A DNA stretch of 64,000 bases from Prunella strophiata. Lineage: Eukaryota; Chordata; Aves; Passeriformes; Prunellidae. The notes beneath the pieces were generated by a model that searched no databases, was not told the origin of the DNA, and worked only from the letters and a program-made list of their open reading frames with translations. Below are positions 13,331 to 24,961 of this stretch, piece by piece (positions within the stretch are counted from its first letter, which is position 1; each line of letters begins with the position of its first letter). A program made the translations under genes and the position numbers. The stretch covers positions 558,001-622,000 of the forward strand of contig JAZBQD010000028.1 of assembly GCA_036583965.1 (NCBI GenBank). The letters run 5' to 3'.

Positions 13331-16300
13331 TAAGTTCCACTCAATAATGGGAACACCGAGTGGAACAGCACTTATTACTACAGAAATTAAATATCAGTTC
13401 TTCTACATTCATATCAACTCCCTGCAACAACAACCACTAAGTTAGGAGCAAAGCCCTAACATATAAGACATTAATTTCTACATGCCTAAGAATGTGAAAG
13501 CATACAGGTTCTATTTCATTTTCTTTCTCCTTCCCAGATCCCTCAGAGATCACAGGGTGCTGAATTTTGACAGACTCACTACATACACTGATACTGATAT
13601 GCATCACAAAAAACTGCCAAGTTTACAAAGTTCTTACTAAATTTTACATTTAGACCTGAGACTTGAAATTTAACATGTAATAACAAACATGAAACCAGCT
13701 GAAGTATAACAAGCCAACCAGGAAAAAACATGGTTTTTCTCTAACCAGAGCCCTTTAGTTCAGTCCCCCAGAGCCTTAGAAGTACTTCATCTCTTATAAG
13801 GCAGAGAAGAAACCAAGAGTAGCATGTGATGTCCCACATGCTCCTGTCCCTTCCCTCCCTAGTGAGGAGGGACTGACACAGCTGTTAGTGCTGCCCAGAA
13901 CAATGTAGAATAATCCTTAAGTAGCATCCCACTGGTGCTGTTTTTCCAGGAATTCCCACTGTGCATTTCCTTGCTTGCCTCTCCTCCCCATCATCAAATT
14001 TCTCCTCCTGTGCTTGCAACAATAGCTGAGAAAGAGATCTGCACATTATCCCCAGGAAAAGACTGCAATCATCTCCCTGCCCACAGATTACACCAGACTT
14101 CTCCAGCTCCTGGGTGATTCAGCTCCCTGTGTATTTGGCCTTCAATTTCCTCCTTTGTTCAACACTCTCATTATAATCATTGCAGTAGAAAAGTGAAAAG
14201 GTCAGCAGGTCATAAATTATATCAGAGTAATTGCTTATGTGGAATATAAAATAATTCTCTGACATGCAGTCAGCCTAAAAGAACTAGGTTAGACAAGATC
14301 TGCAAAAAGATACCCAGGAAACATTTTGCAAAGATAAACTCAAAAATCTCAAAAATCCTTTACAATAATGCTACAGCCAGCACTTTGAAGAAGGTATTTT
14401 AGTGTCGAAAGTGGTGAACTTAAACACGACTAAAATTAATTTTCCTGCTATGTCCCAGTTTACCCTTCAATCCACTAATCTGCCAATACTGGCAAGTCTT
14501 GCAAAAATATATTGGGTTTTATTAGCTTCCAAGGAAACAGAAGCTGGCCAATAATTAAATTTCTATAACAGACCTTATTCCCTTGTCCTAACTTATTTTT
14601 AGAATTTGTGGTGTCAATGCTTCCTGACTGCTTCCTGAAACACAGTTAAGGCCACACACCCAAAAGTTTACAGAATTTCAACATTTTCCCATCAATTTGA
14701 ATTCTTTGGAGAAGGCTTGTGGCTCAGAGCTTGTGTCCCTCTGTTGGGTTTGTAGTGCTGGAAGCACTGAAGCCTTAAAACCTCAAAACTTAATTTGTCA
14801 ACTGCTTTGCTTATCAAAACACAAAACTACTTTTCCTCCTCTGTTGATCTTACTGTAAATAAATGCTCTCTATTGTGCAAAAGAAGTACACAGCCTCATT
14901 CTGTACAGAAAGCATTTACATTGTTCAGGTTCAAGTATTTGAAAAGAAGGTTAAGCCAAATCATGCACCGATTTAGCTCTTCACATTCAAATGGAGAGTT
15001 TAAGAAATCATCAGAGCATTTTAGGATTTATCCCCTAGTAGATTCCACACTACATTAAAGAATATATACTCTTTGAGACTGGAAAACAAGACAAATTTGT
15101 ATTTTGCAGAATGGAAGGGGGGAAAAAAAAGTAAATATTCCCCTGAACTTAGAAGGGAACTACCTCTTATAAGACATCTCAAATTGAAGTACTTCTAACT
15201 AAAGGCATTATACTCAAATCTACACAGATTTAAGTTATTAAAAAGAAAACATACTGGACAAAAATATCTTAACATTTTTTATTATTAGAAAGTCAAACAT
15301 CCAACAAACAGCCTGACATTTTTTGAGGTCATGTTGTTTCCACCAAAAATATTATCTCTCAGATATTTTTGTTGATCTTCACAAGCAGCTCCAGCTCTTT
15401 TTGATTTGTGTATCCCTACAAATTTAGATGAACAGCTGAATGGTAATACAAGCCTACTGAAAATAGACATGTTTTTTTCTATTATTTTTTTCCAGCCATT
15501 GGAACAGTCCCACAGATTCCACAACACCAAAGACTACCATTAAAGGAGGAGTGCAGAGGAAGCAAAAAAAGGAAATCATTTTAGTTTCCCAAAATAAACC
15601 TCAAAATGTTTCTATTCAAATTATTTCATCTCAATAACTCTGCCTAATCTTTTGCCTTTTGCTTCAGCAGAACACCGAAATAATTACACTTTGATCATTT
15701 TATATACACACAATCTTTATGCTTTTTTTGAGGAAGAAGAAGACAGAAACCAACTACAACTGGCTTCAGTAGCCAATGCTTTTCCCTTTATGATGCCAAA
15801 TCAAGAGTTTGAGTCTAGCTTTGCCAGGTTTAAAGACCACTATCAAACAGATGACTTTTTAAGGCAGTTAAGTATAAATCAGATATTTAACATCTTACTT
15901 TTTTCAACACAAATTTAAAATTCTGTTAACTAAGGAAGAAAAAATGAACTTTTAAGATCTAAGCCTGGCAATAATGCCAAATGCTATCTGTTCAGCTGTA
16001 GCTCAGGAATTTTTAAAGTAGCTCTCATAAGGAAAAGGGAAAATCACCCTTCAACCACGATTGCTGCACAGTTTCTTCAGAAATGCCTCAAATATACCTA
16101 CCAATGCATTCTGTCACTGATTGACCTGCGCCAGTAACCTTTGTGAAACTAACTCCAAACCAAATTTCAGAAACCAACAGTATCTATCACACAGAAAATC
16201 GTGAGAGAGAGTTCATAAATGATTTTAGCTTAGCTCCACCAACTCATATTTTACAAGCTCATCTCACAACCAAGAAATTCAGCCCAATTACTGCAAATGT

Positions 16301-18564
16301 GCAACCTGGTATAGGCAAGGGGTGTAAAACTTTCCAGCCACTGTCACGCTTTGGTTGCATTTCCAAGAGCCAGGTGTAAGACAAAAACATCCCACCAAGT
16401 TATGAGGGAAACCCTTATTACTTCCTTTGTTTGTCAGTTTTTGTGATTTACCTACACAACCTTTGCACTTCTCCCTCACATTCAAGGTAGGGTTTATTAT
16501 TTTTTAGGGGATAAAAGACTAAATTTTCTTAGCTGCCTGATTTCAGAAGCTTGGAGATTAAGGAGGAAAAAACCCAAGTGTCTGGAAAGTCGTGCAGTCC
16601 TTGTAAGCTGATAATGATCAGACACATGCAGTACAAATATAAACACGTACACAGTGTTGATAATCATGTGCATATTCAGTGAGAGGAGAACCTACACAAG
16701 AAAAAATGATGAAATCAGTCCCAAAATGAGCATAGTCTATTTTTCTCACGTACTTTACTTACTCCAATCTGGTAGCAAGAGACAGATGAATGCTGATCAA
16801 AAAGCAGAATCTTAGTATTTTTATTTGATCGCAATTATCATCAAATGAAATAAAAGGTGTCCCACTTCATTTTAACTGTCCTAAGACAAGCAAAGTAGAG
16901 CAATAGTAAATTAGATGTCATTCTTAATCATTGCTATTAGAAAAACAGCCAAGTACTATCCATATTTGGGATATGCAACTTCAAGTGATTGGTCTGATTT
17001 ATAACAGCAACAAGAAACAGCTCCACAAAATGAGCACAAGTGAAACTTTGTAAGAGTGCAGCACTGCTTGATTTTACTCCACTCCCAGTATTTACCCAGT
17101 ACTAGACAGGAATCATGGGGCTGGAATACAGACAAGGAGCAAACAGCTTGCTTCAACACAGCTGTTTTGACAGGCAGAACAGGGAAGAATAACCACACTT
17201 AAACCTTCAGGAAACCCATCCTGAACTTCACTTGATAGTCTGAAGTTCAATAAAAAGTACTTTGAAAGCAACAGAAAAAAAAAAAACCCAAAACACCAAA
17301 CAAAAAACCCAAACAAAACAAACAAAAGCCACCAAGAACAGTTCTATTGGCTCAATGAAAGTAGTTATACCACAGGAAGCTGTAAAAGGAAAGCTATTAA
17401 ATCAAACATTCCTCCTGTTTGGATAAAGGCAACTATTAGCAGAACAATATTAAAGCTTTGAAATAACTGTTTACATTTATAGGAAAACACACAAAGGATG
17501 AAACTCTGATTCTACCAAGATATACTGCAAATCTCACATTGATTTAACGAGGGTCAAGATCACATGTACAAAAACCAAACAATCTAAACAACAGCATTAA
17601 CTGCTGGAAAACTGCTAATCCATGCAGAGCCATCTTTAAAATCAATACTGAGAGAAGCCACAATAAAATTAATTGGAATTCAGCACATACACTTCTATTC
17701 TATTCCAAAGTGCATTTTTAGGTAAACTGCAAAAATCATCTTTCCTAGCCCAATACCCTTCAACAATCTATTGGTCAACTCACACTCCATCTGTATCTTT
17801 AAGATACTAAGACCCATAGGGGCCCCAAAAAACCTGAACCACTTTTCCAATCCCTTTAATTTCTGCCAAGCTTGAACATCTTGTACACACCCAACCTGTA
17901 CTGTAAAGCCAGCAGCATCAGGGATACTGCACCACCAAGCACCAGGAGAGATTTACACAAACCCAAATAATTTCTTAAAAGATGGATTTTAAGAATCATC
18001 CATTTTCCACATCAAGCAAAATTTTGGGGCAGGGAGCATAAAACCCACTTAGATTCAATGTTTCTTAAATGCTGATTTTTAATTTTTTTTTTAATATCTG
18101 TTATTGAGAACAACAAGTACCAAATTAACTGATACAGTGAAAGACACACATCCAGAGCCCTTAAGCTAATTTTATCAAGAAGTCACTTGAACTTTGATGC
18201 CATACTATAATGCATAATGTTCTATCAACTTACTCGAGGTAATTCACTCTCTTGCTCTTATAGATATATGCAATCAACATACCCATTTTTATTGAAATGC
18301 AAATAGCAAAGAATTAGAAGGTGTTTAGAGTGAACTATCCTAAAGTGTACTTTGGAAATCGACACTTGCACATTTTAAAAAGTTAGATTGCACTCATTAA
18401 CCTTCTTGATAGAGTAAATGTGCAGCTCATAAAAGGAAACAAAACACCGAAGCATTACAGGCATCCTGAATTTTGTGTTGAAAGTCCCCAGTGAGTGTGC
18501 ACAACTCTCATCTACTGGGTACAGCTGCTGGGTGTTTAAAACCCAACTAAAGAAAACTGAGGTC
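13331..18564. other. Non-coding stretch left of the retrovirus
   Basis: AT-rich DNA without a supported gene. 17272-17330 is an A-rich CAAA/CCCAAA low-complexity tract. Open frames are short and unrelated to known families as far as I can tell. Confidence 0.5.
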
Positions 18565-18570
18565 CCTTTT
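18565..18570 (+). repeat. Target-site duplication CCTTTT (left)
   Basis: The hexamer CCTTTT immediately precedes the 5' LTR if the LTR begins at 18571 (TGTAACAGTA). The same hexamer follows the 3' LTR at 25262-25267. A 6-bp duplication is the size made by alpharetroviral and betaretroviral-type integrases. Confidence 0.75.
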
Positions 18571-18622
18571 TGTAACAGTATGTCATAGTACAAGCTGACT
18601 TGTACTGGACAATTAATTCAGC

Positions 18623-18628
18623 TATAAA
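18623..18628 (+). promoter_or_regulatory. LTR TATA-like box
   Basis: TATAAA in U3 of the 5' LTR, with the same hexamer in the 3' LTR at 25004-25009. It sits only ~50 bp from the LTR edge, so its use as the actual promoter is an inference from motif and location. Confidence 0.45.
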
Positions 18629-18802
18629 GAAGAAACCCAGCCAGTTCCATAAACCGGCCCCTGGGTTGACTGACAGAAACCTCAACCAATTACATTCCAT
18701 CCTAAGCTGCAGGCATCTCACTGGTCCAGGAGCTGGGCAGTGTTAAAATATCAGACCAATGAGCTATCCAGTCAAACCCCCTTTAGAAAGAGGGGTTGAG
18801 CC

Positions 18803-18808
18803 AATAAA
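18803..18808 (+). terminator. LTR polyadenylation signal AATAAA
   Basis: AATAAA followed by a CT/TG-rich stretch. The equivalent signal is at 25184-25189 in the 3' LTR, where it would end proviral transcripts. Confidence 0.6.
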
Positions 18809-18884
18809 TGCTCTCTGTTGCTACATGGACATCGGGTGTGCAGTCATCTCTGTCTCTGATCCACCTCCACCGCTTTACACGTGA

Positions 18885-18899
18885 TGGCCGCGACGTGAT
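18885..18899 (+). promoter_or_regulatory. Primer-binding site, tRNA-Trp-like, degenerate
   Basis: Six bases after the 5' LTR the sequence reads TGGCCGCGACGTGAT. It begins with the TGG that pairs with tRNA CCA and ends in CGACGTGAT, the same ending as the tRNA-Trp-complementary PBS of avian sarcoma-leukosis viruses. The middle is shorter and altered. Seen: the bases and position. Known: ASLV primes from tRNA-Trp. Inferred: this element did too. Confidence 0.7.
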
Positions 18900-20379
18900 G
18901 TGATTCAGCCATTTTGTGTGCACAGAGCACGGGAGACTGAACAGTGTAATAGCCAGACAAAGCCAGTAAAGGCTACTAATCCAAACGGTGTGAGAGCTGG
19001 AGAGAGCCAGTGAGACGGCAGTATAGCGGTGGAATTACCACAGGCAGTGGAAAATTGCTGCAAGATCCTGGCGGTAGACAGCAGAGTGTGCTGCATGGTT
19101 TCAAACCCCATTTTTATGGATTGAAATCACTGTTGGGACTGGGGGCCTGAACTTCTGCACCAGAAGACCCTGTTCTGAAGGTATAGACTTTCTTTCTTTA
19201 AAAAAGAGAGATTAATTACAACAAGCAGGCTCTGCTAGCCCTGCTTCCATGGTGCAAAACGCATGAACTGGATGCTTCCAAAGGGACCTCATCAGACTTA
19301 TCAAATTGAGAGCCGGCTGGATGAAATATACTTGCAGCAGCCTCCATTGGTGATGACACAGCCATCAATGTTATACAGCCATGGGGGATGGTCCTGGACT
19401 TATCTGAAAAATTAAACAATGAACAGGGGAGAAGGATGGGCAAAGTGGACACAGACCACAGCAAAATCGCTGTAGGGAGCCGGAAAGCTGCCTCAGCCAG
19501 GGGCAATATGCCAACCAAGCATTCTGCTGTTGCGCAGAGCCGCAGAGCCACCCCACACCAGGGTGCACTGCTGCTGGGATGTTCCCCCACAAGGCAAGGC
19601 AGCAGGCAGACGCTGCGCTGCCAAGCCGTACAGGCGTTTCTCTGTGCCTTGCTGCACTGGCCCAAGCCGCTGAGAGAAGCGGGACTACACCCCGCTGCAG
19701 TGGGACCGCAACTCACCGCTGCAAAGTGACGATGGGGAGCGGAGCTGGGGAATCCCAGCAAACTGAGAGAATCTGCGGACTGCCTGCACCATGGCTGCCG
19801 ACAATGCCCACGGAGGTGGCAAAGAGCCACATGGCGTAATGGCAGCCACCATGGCCCCAGCAAGCTGTGCAGCTCTGGCAGCATAGGGACACTCCATGCC
19901 TACACAGAGCCATTGCACTGGGCCATTGCTGCCCTGTGGCCATGCTGCAGACCTTCTGTGCGGCACCAGACCCCCACACAACCGTGCGAGGCTGTCCTGG
20001 GTAGAGCTGCGATGCTGCTGCCTTGGGGGGCACACTGTGCAGCTCCGCTCTGCGGGGCCAGACCACGTGGTGGCTGCTCCAGCGCCGCCCTGTGCCACCG
20101 TGTTGGCACCCCCCACTACCACACATGCATCAGGACTGCCTCCTCCTGAGACCGAGTAGCCCAGTTCCAAAGCTGCGTTGGGGGGCGGGGCCCTGCCCCC
20201 AGTCCAACCTCTGTGGAGCATAGCTGCACCTCTGGTGGGCAAGGCCGCGCCCCTGACCCTGCCTCCATGGGCAGGTCTGGGAGTAACATCACCACAAGCT
20301 CCTGCACACCTCACACCAGAAGTGGGGCCACTGCCCCACCACACTACCTCTGCTGGAGCTACAGCCTTCCCTGGAATAT
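18900..20379 (+). other. Retroviral leader and 5' gag region
   Basis: The interval between the PBS and recognisable capsid sequence. From about 19400 to 20370 it is strongly GC-rich, unlike the rest of the provirus. A plus-strand frame at 19388-19729 (113 codons) could belong to a matrix-proximal region but I cannot recognise a matrix domain. Several long minus-strand frames (19216-19884 and 19685-20434) are open here; high GC makes such frames common. Confidence 0.5.
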
Positions 20380-21120
20380 ATGCCGACAAGGGACACAAGG
20401 GATACCAGCAGAGAAAGCCAGAGCCATCTGGCAAAACTAATGTTTACAACAGTTCAATATATGGTTTTTGAATCTGTGTGGAAAAGCAGCACTGAAAAAC
20501 AGGAGTTAAAAAAATCTAAAGGTTCTGCAAGAGGGCCCATGTTATGGGGCAGGGGTCCCTCAACTTCTGGGTCTACCACCAGTGGGAGATCCAAGACTCC
20601 AAGCCAGACTCCATCCATTAGTACTGTCACAGGTGAAGGAATTAGGTCTGCAGGCACTATTTAAAGTAACTAACATGGCAAACCCAACCCAAAAATATTC
20701 CAAAACCAGACAAGGAGTCAAAGAACCATATCTACAGTTCCTAAAGAGATTACAAGATGCTATGGAAAAACAAATTGTTAATATTAAAATCAGAAATCAG
20801 CTAATTTTACAACTAGCAAAGGACAATGCCAGTGAGGACTGCCGAAAGGTCATAGAACTGCTACCTGATGAAAATCCATCACTAAATGACTTGATAAAGT
20901 CCTGTGCTAAGGTTGGGTCTAAGTTTCATAATATGACTATGTTAGGAGATTCCATAACAGCCACTGTGAGAGTAACACCTCCACGTGGTGTGGACAACAA
21001 GGCCACCTGAGAGCGACTGTCCCCAAAAGTCCTTTCCACAGGGGGCATTTCAAGGACAGAAGGGAGCAAATGCAAGCTGCAACTGATGTGGGGGGACTGC
21101 ACATACGACCAAGGTATGCA
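20380..21120 (+). pseudogene. gag remnant (capsid and nucleocapsid)
   Basis: The best frame (20582-21010, 142 codons) carries a capsid C-terminal segment: 'RQGVKEPYLQFLKRLQDAM' fits the major homology region of class II capsids, followed by helices ending near 'LIKSCAKVG'. Gag normally builds the virion shell. The frame ends in a stop at 21008-21010. Downstream, 21030-21117 holds decayed nucleocapsid zinc knuckles: 'GHFKDRR', and a CX2C…H block with a stop inside it and the last Cys missing. The preceding 20380-20664 frame is in another phase, so at least one frameshift divides gag. Confidence 0.85.
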
Positions 21121-21274
21121 GGTCTAAATCTCATGCTAATGGTCAATTTCTCAAGAGCTAGGGAAACAGGAAACTGAGCGTGAAAGGGGAATGTGTGACG
21201 ACACAAGTAATTTCTCACCCTCCGGTACAAGCCTATGTGATCAGCTCACAGGAAAGCCTTGAGGAGCAGCTGGA

Positions 21275-21568
21275 ATGGATGTGTCCTCCTCCACCACAGT
21301 AACCATAAGCACCTCAAAGGTACATAAGGTCCATCTCAAGGCTCAGGGGCCTATTGGGAAAGGATTGAGTGCACTGTTAATTGAAAGGTCCTGTGCCACA
21401 ATGCAAGGTGTCATTGTGTACCCTGGTGGTGTTGACATAGATTTTACCAAACAAATACATGCATTGATTTTCACCCCTACTCCACCCGAGACTATCCCTG
21501 GAAAAAACAGAATTGCTCAACTCATCCCTTTTAAGTCTTGTGTCCCCAAAGCAGATTCTAGGGAGTGA
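21275..21568 (+). pseudogene. Retroviral dUTPase remnant
   Basis: A 97-codon open frame with the trimeric dUTPase pattern found in betaretroviral pro reading frames: a 'GKGLSALLIERS' segment, then 'QGVIVYPGGVDIDF', then 'IPGKNRIAQLIPF'. The enzyme hydrolyses dUTP to keep uracil out of viral DNA. It is the longest intact stretch of the pro region but ends with a TGA just after the conserved core and lacks a continuous link to the protease that follows. Some active-site positions look substituted, so activity is doubtful. Confidence 0.85.
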
Positions 21569-21579
21569 GGAGACCAAGG

Positions 21580-21790
21580 CTTCGGATCAACAGGACAGCC
21601 CCAGGTGAACTGGACTCAGGTCGTAGGAGATCAAAGACCTAACATAGTTTGTACTGTTGCAGTGCCTAAGGCAAAGCCTTTACAGATATAGGTCAGTGGG
21701 ATGATAAACACAGGGGCAGATGTCACCATCATCTCTGCCAACATGTGGCCTCCATCATGGCCTACTACACCTGTGTGATCTGCCATTGCT
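21580..21790 (+). pseudogene. Retroviral aspartic protease remnant
   Basis: Frame translation around 21695-21770 gives 'GMINTGADVTIISANMWPP', the active-site loop and following strand of a retroviral protease that cleaves Gag and Gag-Pol. The catalytic Asp of the usual D-T-G triad is replaced by Asn (codon 21707-21709, AAC). A stop lies upstream at about 21688-21690 and another soon after 21770. The C-terminal half of the fold is not recognisable. Confidence 0.8.
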
Positions 21791-21979
21791 GGCCTCAGAG
21801 GGACCACACAGAGCTGCTTGAGCAGCAATCCTGCATGGGGAGTCTGGGTGGAGATGGATTTTTAACAGGGGCCACTGTGTTAAAGGGTATAAAGTGTCCC
21901 AACCAGCTCTGAAATGGCTTAGTACTCAGCCTTTGTGGATACCCCAGTAGCCCCTTTAAAGAGAGAAGCTAGACGCCCT

Positions 21980-22900
21980 GAAATCATTAGTACAAGAACA
22001 GCTAGCTCAAGGACACATAGAACCATCTATGAGCCCTTGGAACACCCCTGTATTTGGTGTAAAAAAGAAATCTGGAAAATGGAGGCGGCTCTATGACCTA
22101 AGAAAAATCAATTTGGTGATGGAGGGCATGGGCACTTTGCAAGCTGGTATGCCTTCCCCTACAATGATACCTGCCTCCTGGGACATGCTGATTGTGGACC
22201 TGAAGGATTGTTTCTTCATTGTTCCACTGCACCCCAAAGTTTGCTTTTACAGTGCCTTCCATTAATAACACTGCACCAGTGGAACATTATCAACAGTGAG
22301 TTCTTCCCCAAGGCATGAGAAACAGTCCCACAATCTGTCAATGGTACGTTGCACAAGCACTCTCAGCAGTGAGAGAACAGTTTCCAGGGGCATACTGTTA
22401 TCATTACATGTATGACATTTTGATTGCAACCCAAACAAAAAAGGAACTCTCACAGATTCAGCCAAACCTGTTGCAAGTGTTAAAAACATTTGGGCTGCAG
22501 GTAGCACCAGAGAAGGTACAGCAGCAAGCACCCTGGGAATATTTGGGATTCAAAATAATGAATCAAACTGTATAGCCACAAGCAATTAAAATTTCAGCCA
22601 AAACTCAGACTCTAAATGATGCACAAAAACTTCTGGCTACTATCAACTGGGTCAGATCATATCTAGAATTAACCAATTCACAATTAGCACCCTTATCTGA
22701 CCTCCTAAAAGGTGATCCTGAATTTAATTTCCCCCAGGAAATTAACCCCAGAGGCAAAAGATGCTCTCGAAACAGTAGAGCAAGCTATCACAAACACACA
22801 GGTCCATTGGATATACCCAGAGGTGTGTATCATTGTGCTCATTCGCATTGTTAATCCTTATTCTCCTGGTATTATTGGACAGGGAACACACACTGGCCTG
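21980..22900 (+). pseudogene. Reverse transcriptase remnant (pol)
   Basis: Fingers/palm sequence 'NTPVFGVKKKSGKWRRLYDLR' and 'WDMLIVDLKDCFFIVPLHP' lie in one frame (22029-22265). The palm continues in another frame (22315-22575) with 'YHYMYDILIATQ', where the YxDD box has Tyr for the first Asp (YMYD, 22405-22416). After an in-frame TAG at 22573 the thumb block 'LNDAQKLLATINWVRSYLEL' follows, then a further frame change near 22712 ('LTPEAKDALETVEQAI'). RT copies the RNA genome into DNA. This copy has at least two frameshifts, stops, and a lost catalytic Asp. Confidence 0.92.
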
Positions 22901-23650
22901 ACCCTTTGTACATTCTAGAGTGGGTGTTTTTACTTCACCAACCAAAAAAGATGGCACCCATTCTCTTTGAGCTAATTGCACAGTTAATCATCAAATGTCA
23001 TCACAGGTGTTTACAACTGAATGCTAGAGATCCTTCACCAATTATTATTCCTGTGACACAAGAGCAGGTTGAATGGTGTTTTGCTAATTGTATGGCCTTG
23101 CAAAGTGCTTTGCAACATTTTTCTGGTCACATCACTTTCCACTTACCAAGCCATAGATAGCTGAAGTTAAGTGGGAAAACTGCACTATCTCTGAAACCTC
23201 TAAATAGCCAAATACCCTTAAAAGGTGTTACAGTGTTTACCAACGGCTCTGGGAAAACAGGAAAGGCCATTGTGACATGGCAAGAGGAAGATGAGTGGCA
23301 AACATTGGAGTGATATGAGAGTGGATCACCTCAAATGGTAGAGCTATGGGCTGTAGCTATGGCTTTCCAATGTTTTCCCCACACTCCTTTAAATGTTGTA
23401 ACTGATTCTGCATATGTAGCTGACATCACGCAAAGATTAGACCGAGCACTACTAAAGGAAATTGATAATGCAGAACTATTTAATTTAGTAAAAACTCTAT
23501 GCCTTACTATCCAAGCCAGAACTTGCCCTTATTCTATCCTACACATCAGGAGTCACAAAAATTTACCAGGTTTTATCACAGAGGGCAACACCAGAGCAGA
23601 TGTGCTAGCTAGCCCTGCTTGGACAGCACCAGAGCCAGATAAGCTAGCAC
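22901..23650 (+). pseudogene. RT connection and RNase H remnant (pol)
   Basis: The connection domain is readable at 22906-23160 ('WVFLLHQPKK', 'IIIPVTQEQVEWCFANC'), followed by RNase H. Of the four RNase H acidic positions, the first is Asn (FTNGS, codon 23242-23244), while Glu in 'MVELWAV', Asp in 'VVTDSAYVAD' and Asp in 'EGNTRADVLA' are kept. A stop (TGA) lies at about 23311-23313, just before the open frame that begins at 23335. RNase H would degrade the RNA strand during reverse transcription. Confidence 0.9.
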
Positions 23651-24518
23651 TAGCAAAGGCATCACATGATTTTTTCCACCAAGGTGTTAGAGCCGTACAG
23701 TGGCAATTTCAGCTGTCAAACACAGAGGCTGGTAATATTGTTAGCACCTGTGCTGACTGCCAAGGCCACACTGCACCACTGCAGATGGGGGTAAACCCTC
23801 ATGGACTGCGTGCTTTGCAAATCTGGCAAACTGATGTCACACACATCCCTGAATTTGGCCATTTTAAATATGCATATGTCTCAATTAATACTTTTCATCA
23901 GCAATATGAGCTACCATACACACAAGAGAAAAAGGTCAGGATGCCATTGCATACTGGCGATCGGCTTTTACAACTTTGGGCATCCCTCACACCATCAAAA
24001 CAGACAATGCATACATTTCACAGAAAACTAGACAATTTCTACAGCTCTGGGGTGTGTCACACCTAACTGGTATTCCCCATTTAGCAACTGGACAGGCCAT
24101 TGTGGAAAGAGCACATGGCACTTTAAAATATAAACTTGAAAAACAAAAGGGAAGAATGTGTGGCGAGACCCCACAGAGCAGGGTAGCTAAAGCTCTACAG
24201 ACACTAAATCATTTAACAGTATTAGAGAAGTCCCAGAACCCATTTATTTCAAAACACTTCTTATCACTACAATCATCCTGTGGTGTTCAGCTGCCCAAAC
24301 CCAAGGTAATGGTGAGAGACCTCCTCACCAATACATGGAGGGGTCCTTGGGATCTTATTACCTGGGGAAGGGGATATGCGTGCATTTCAACAGACATTGC
24401 AACATGTTGGATACCTGCCAGCTGTGTCCGGCCTGGACTACATCCTGCTCAGAACCACAGGCAGCATCCTCCTGATGAGCCCTCAACAGACATCACAGAG
24501 CTGTGTATGGAGCAGTAA
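23651..24518 (+). pseudogene. Integrase remnant (pol)
   Basis: N-terminal zinc-binding region with His-x3-His-like 'SHDFFH' and 'CADC'. The catalytic core has Asp in 'QTDVTHI' (codon 23833-23835), Asp in 'IKTDNAY' (24003-24005) and Glu in 'AIVERAHG' (24105-24107). The C-terminal domain is 'LLTNTWRGPWDLITWGRGYA'. All three D,D,E residues survive, but a frameshift between about 23930 and 23990 separates the first from the other two. Integrase joins viral DNA to the host chromosome. The frame ends at 24516-24518. Confidence 0.92.
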
Positions 24519-24961
24519 CCAGAACAGCTGTTCACCTACTTTGTGGAAATCTGGGACTCTTGAAGTGACAGTTCATATATGGACTTGTTTACAATTTATT
24601 TTTTCCTGCTTACAAACTGTTTTTTCTGAATACAGATTGTTTTTCTAGTAGTTGGCTTTTTCCCTAAGTTCTAAGGGTGAAATGGTTTAAGTTAAATAGT
24701 TTAGGTTAAATAGTTTCTTGTTTTTAGAGCTAAGTTGTAACTTGTGACTTCTAAGAAAATAGCCTGTGACATGTTAGCATGAAAGGATATTAGTAGTTCT
24801 CGCCTAATAGCTCCTAGGCGTGAATGCTGTAGCTCCAGTGATACATGGCCTCATGCAAATTAAACCCATGCTGCCTTTCTGTCACTCGGTTTGCAAAGAG
24901 TCCTTGCAGATGGATGACAGAGACCAGGTTGCAATTTTTGATAAAGAAAGAAAGGAGGAGA
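24519..24961 (+). other. Post-pol region with polypurine tract, no env
   Basis: About 440 bp between the end of pol and the 3' LTR. No surface or transmembrane envelope sequence fits. A purine-rich run directly before the LTR (about 24944-24961, 'aaagaaaggaggaga') is the polypurine tract that primes plus-strand DNA. Confidence 0.75.

Larger units (their letters stand above)
18571..18879 (+). repeat. 5' LTR
   Basis: The main body aligns with the 3' LTR from 18581 (TGTCATAGTACAAGC) to 18879 (…TTTACA). Ten extra bases at 18571-18580 (TGTAACAGTA) resemble the next ten (TGTCATAGTA), as if the LTR edge had been duplicated in tandem. Including them places the LTR directly against the CCTTTT target duplication. 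A TATAAA lies at 18623-18628 and an AATAAA at 18803-18808. The TG…CA termini are conserved. Confidence 0.92.

Noticed and set aside
18581..18586. Provirus starting at 18581 with target duplication CAGTA
   Set aside because: The bases after the 3' LTR do not repeat CAGTA; starting at 18571 gives a perfect CCTTTT pair.
24519..24961. Possible env gene downstream of pol
   Set aside because: Too short and no surface or transmembrane features; the interval ends in a polypurine tract and LTR.
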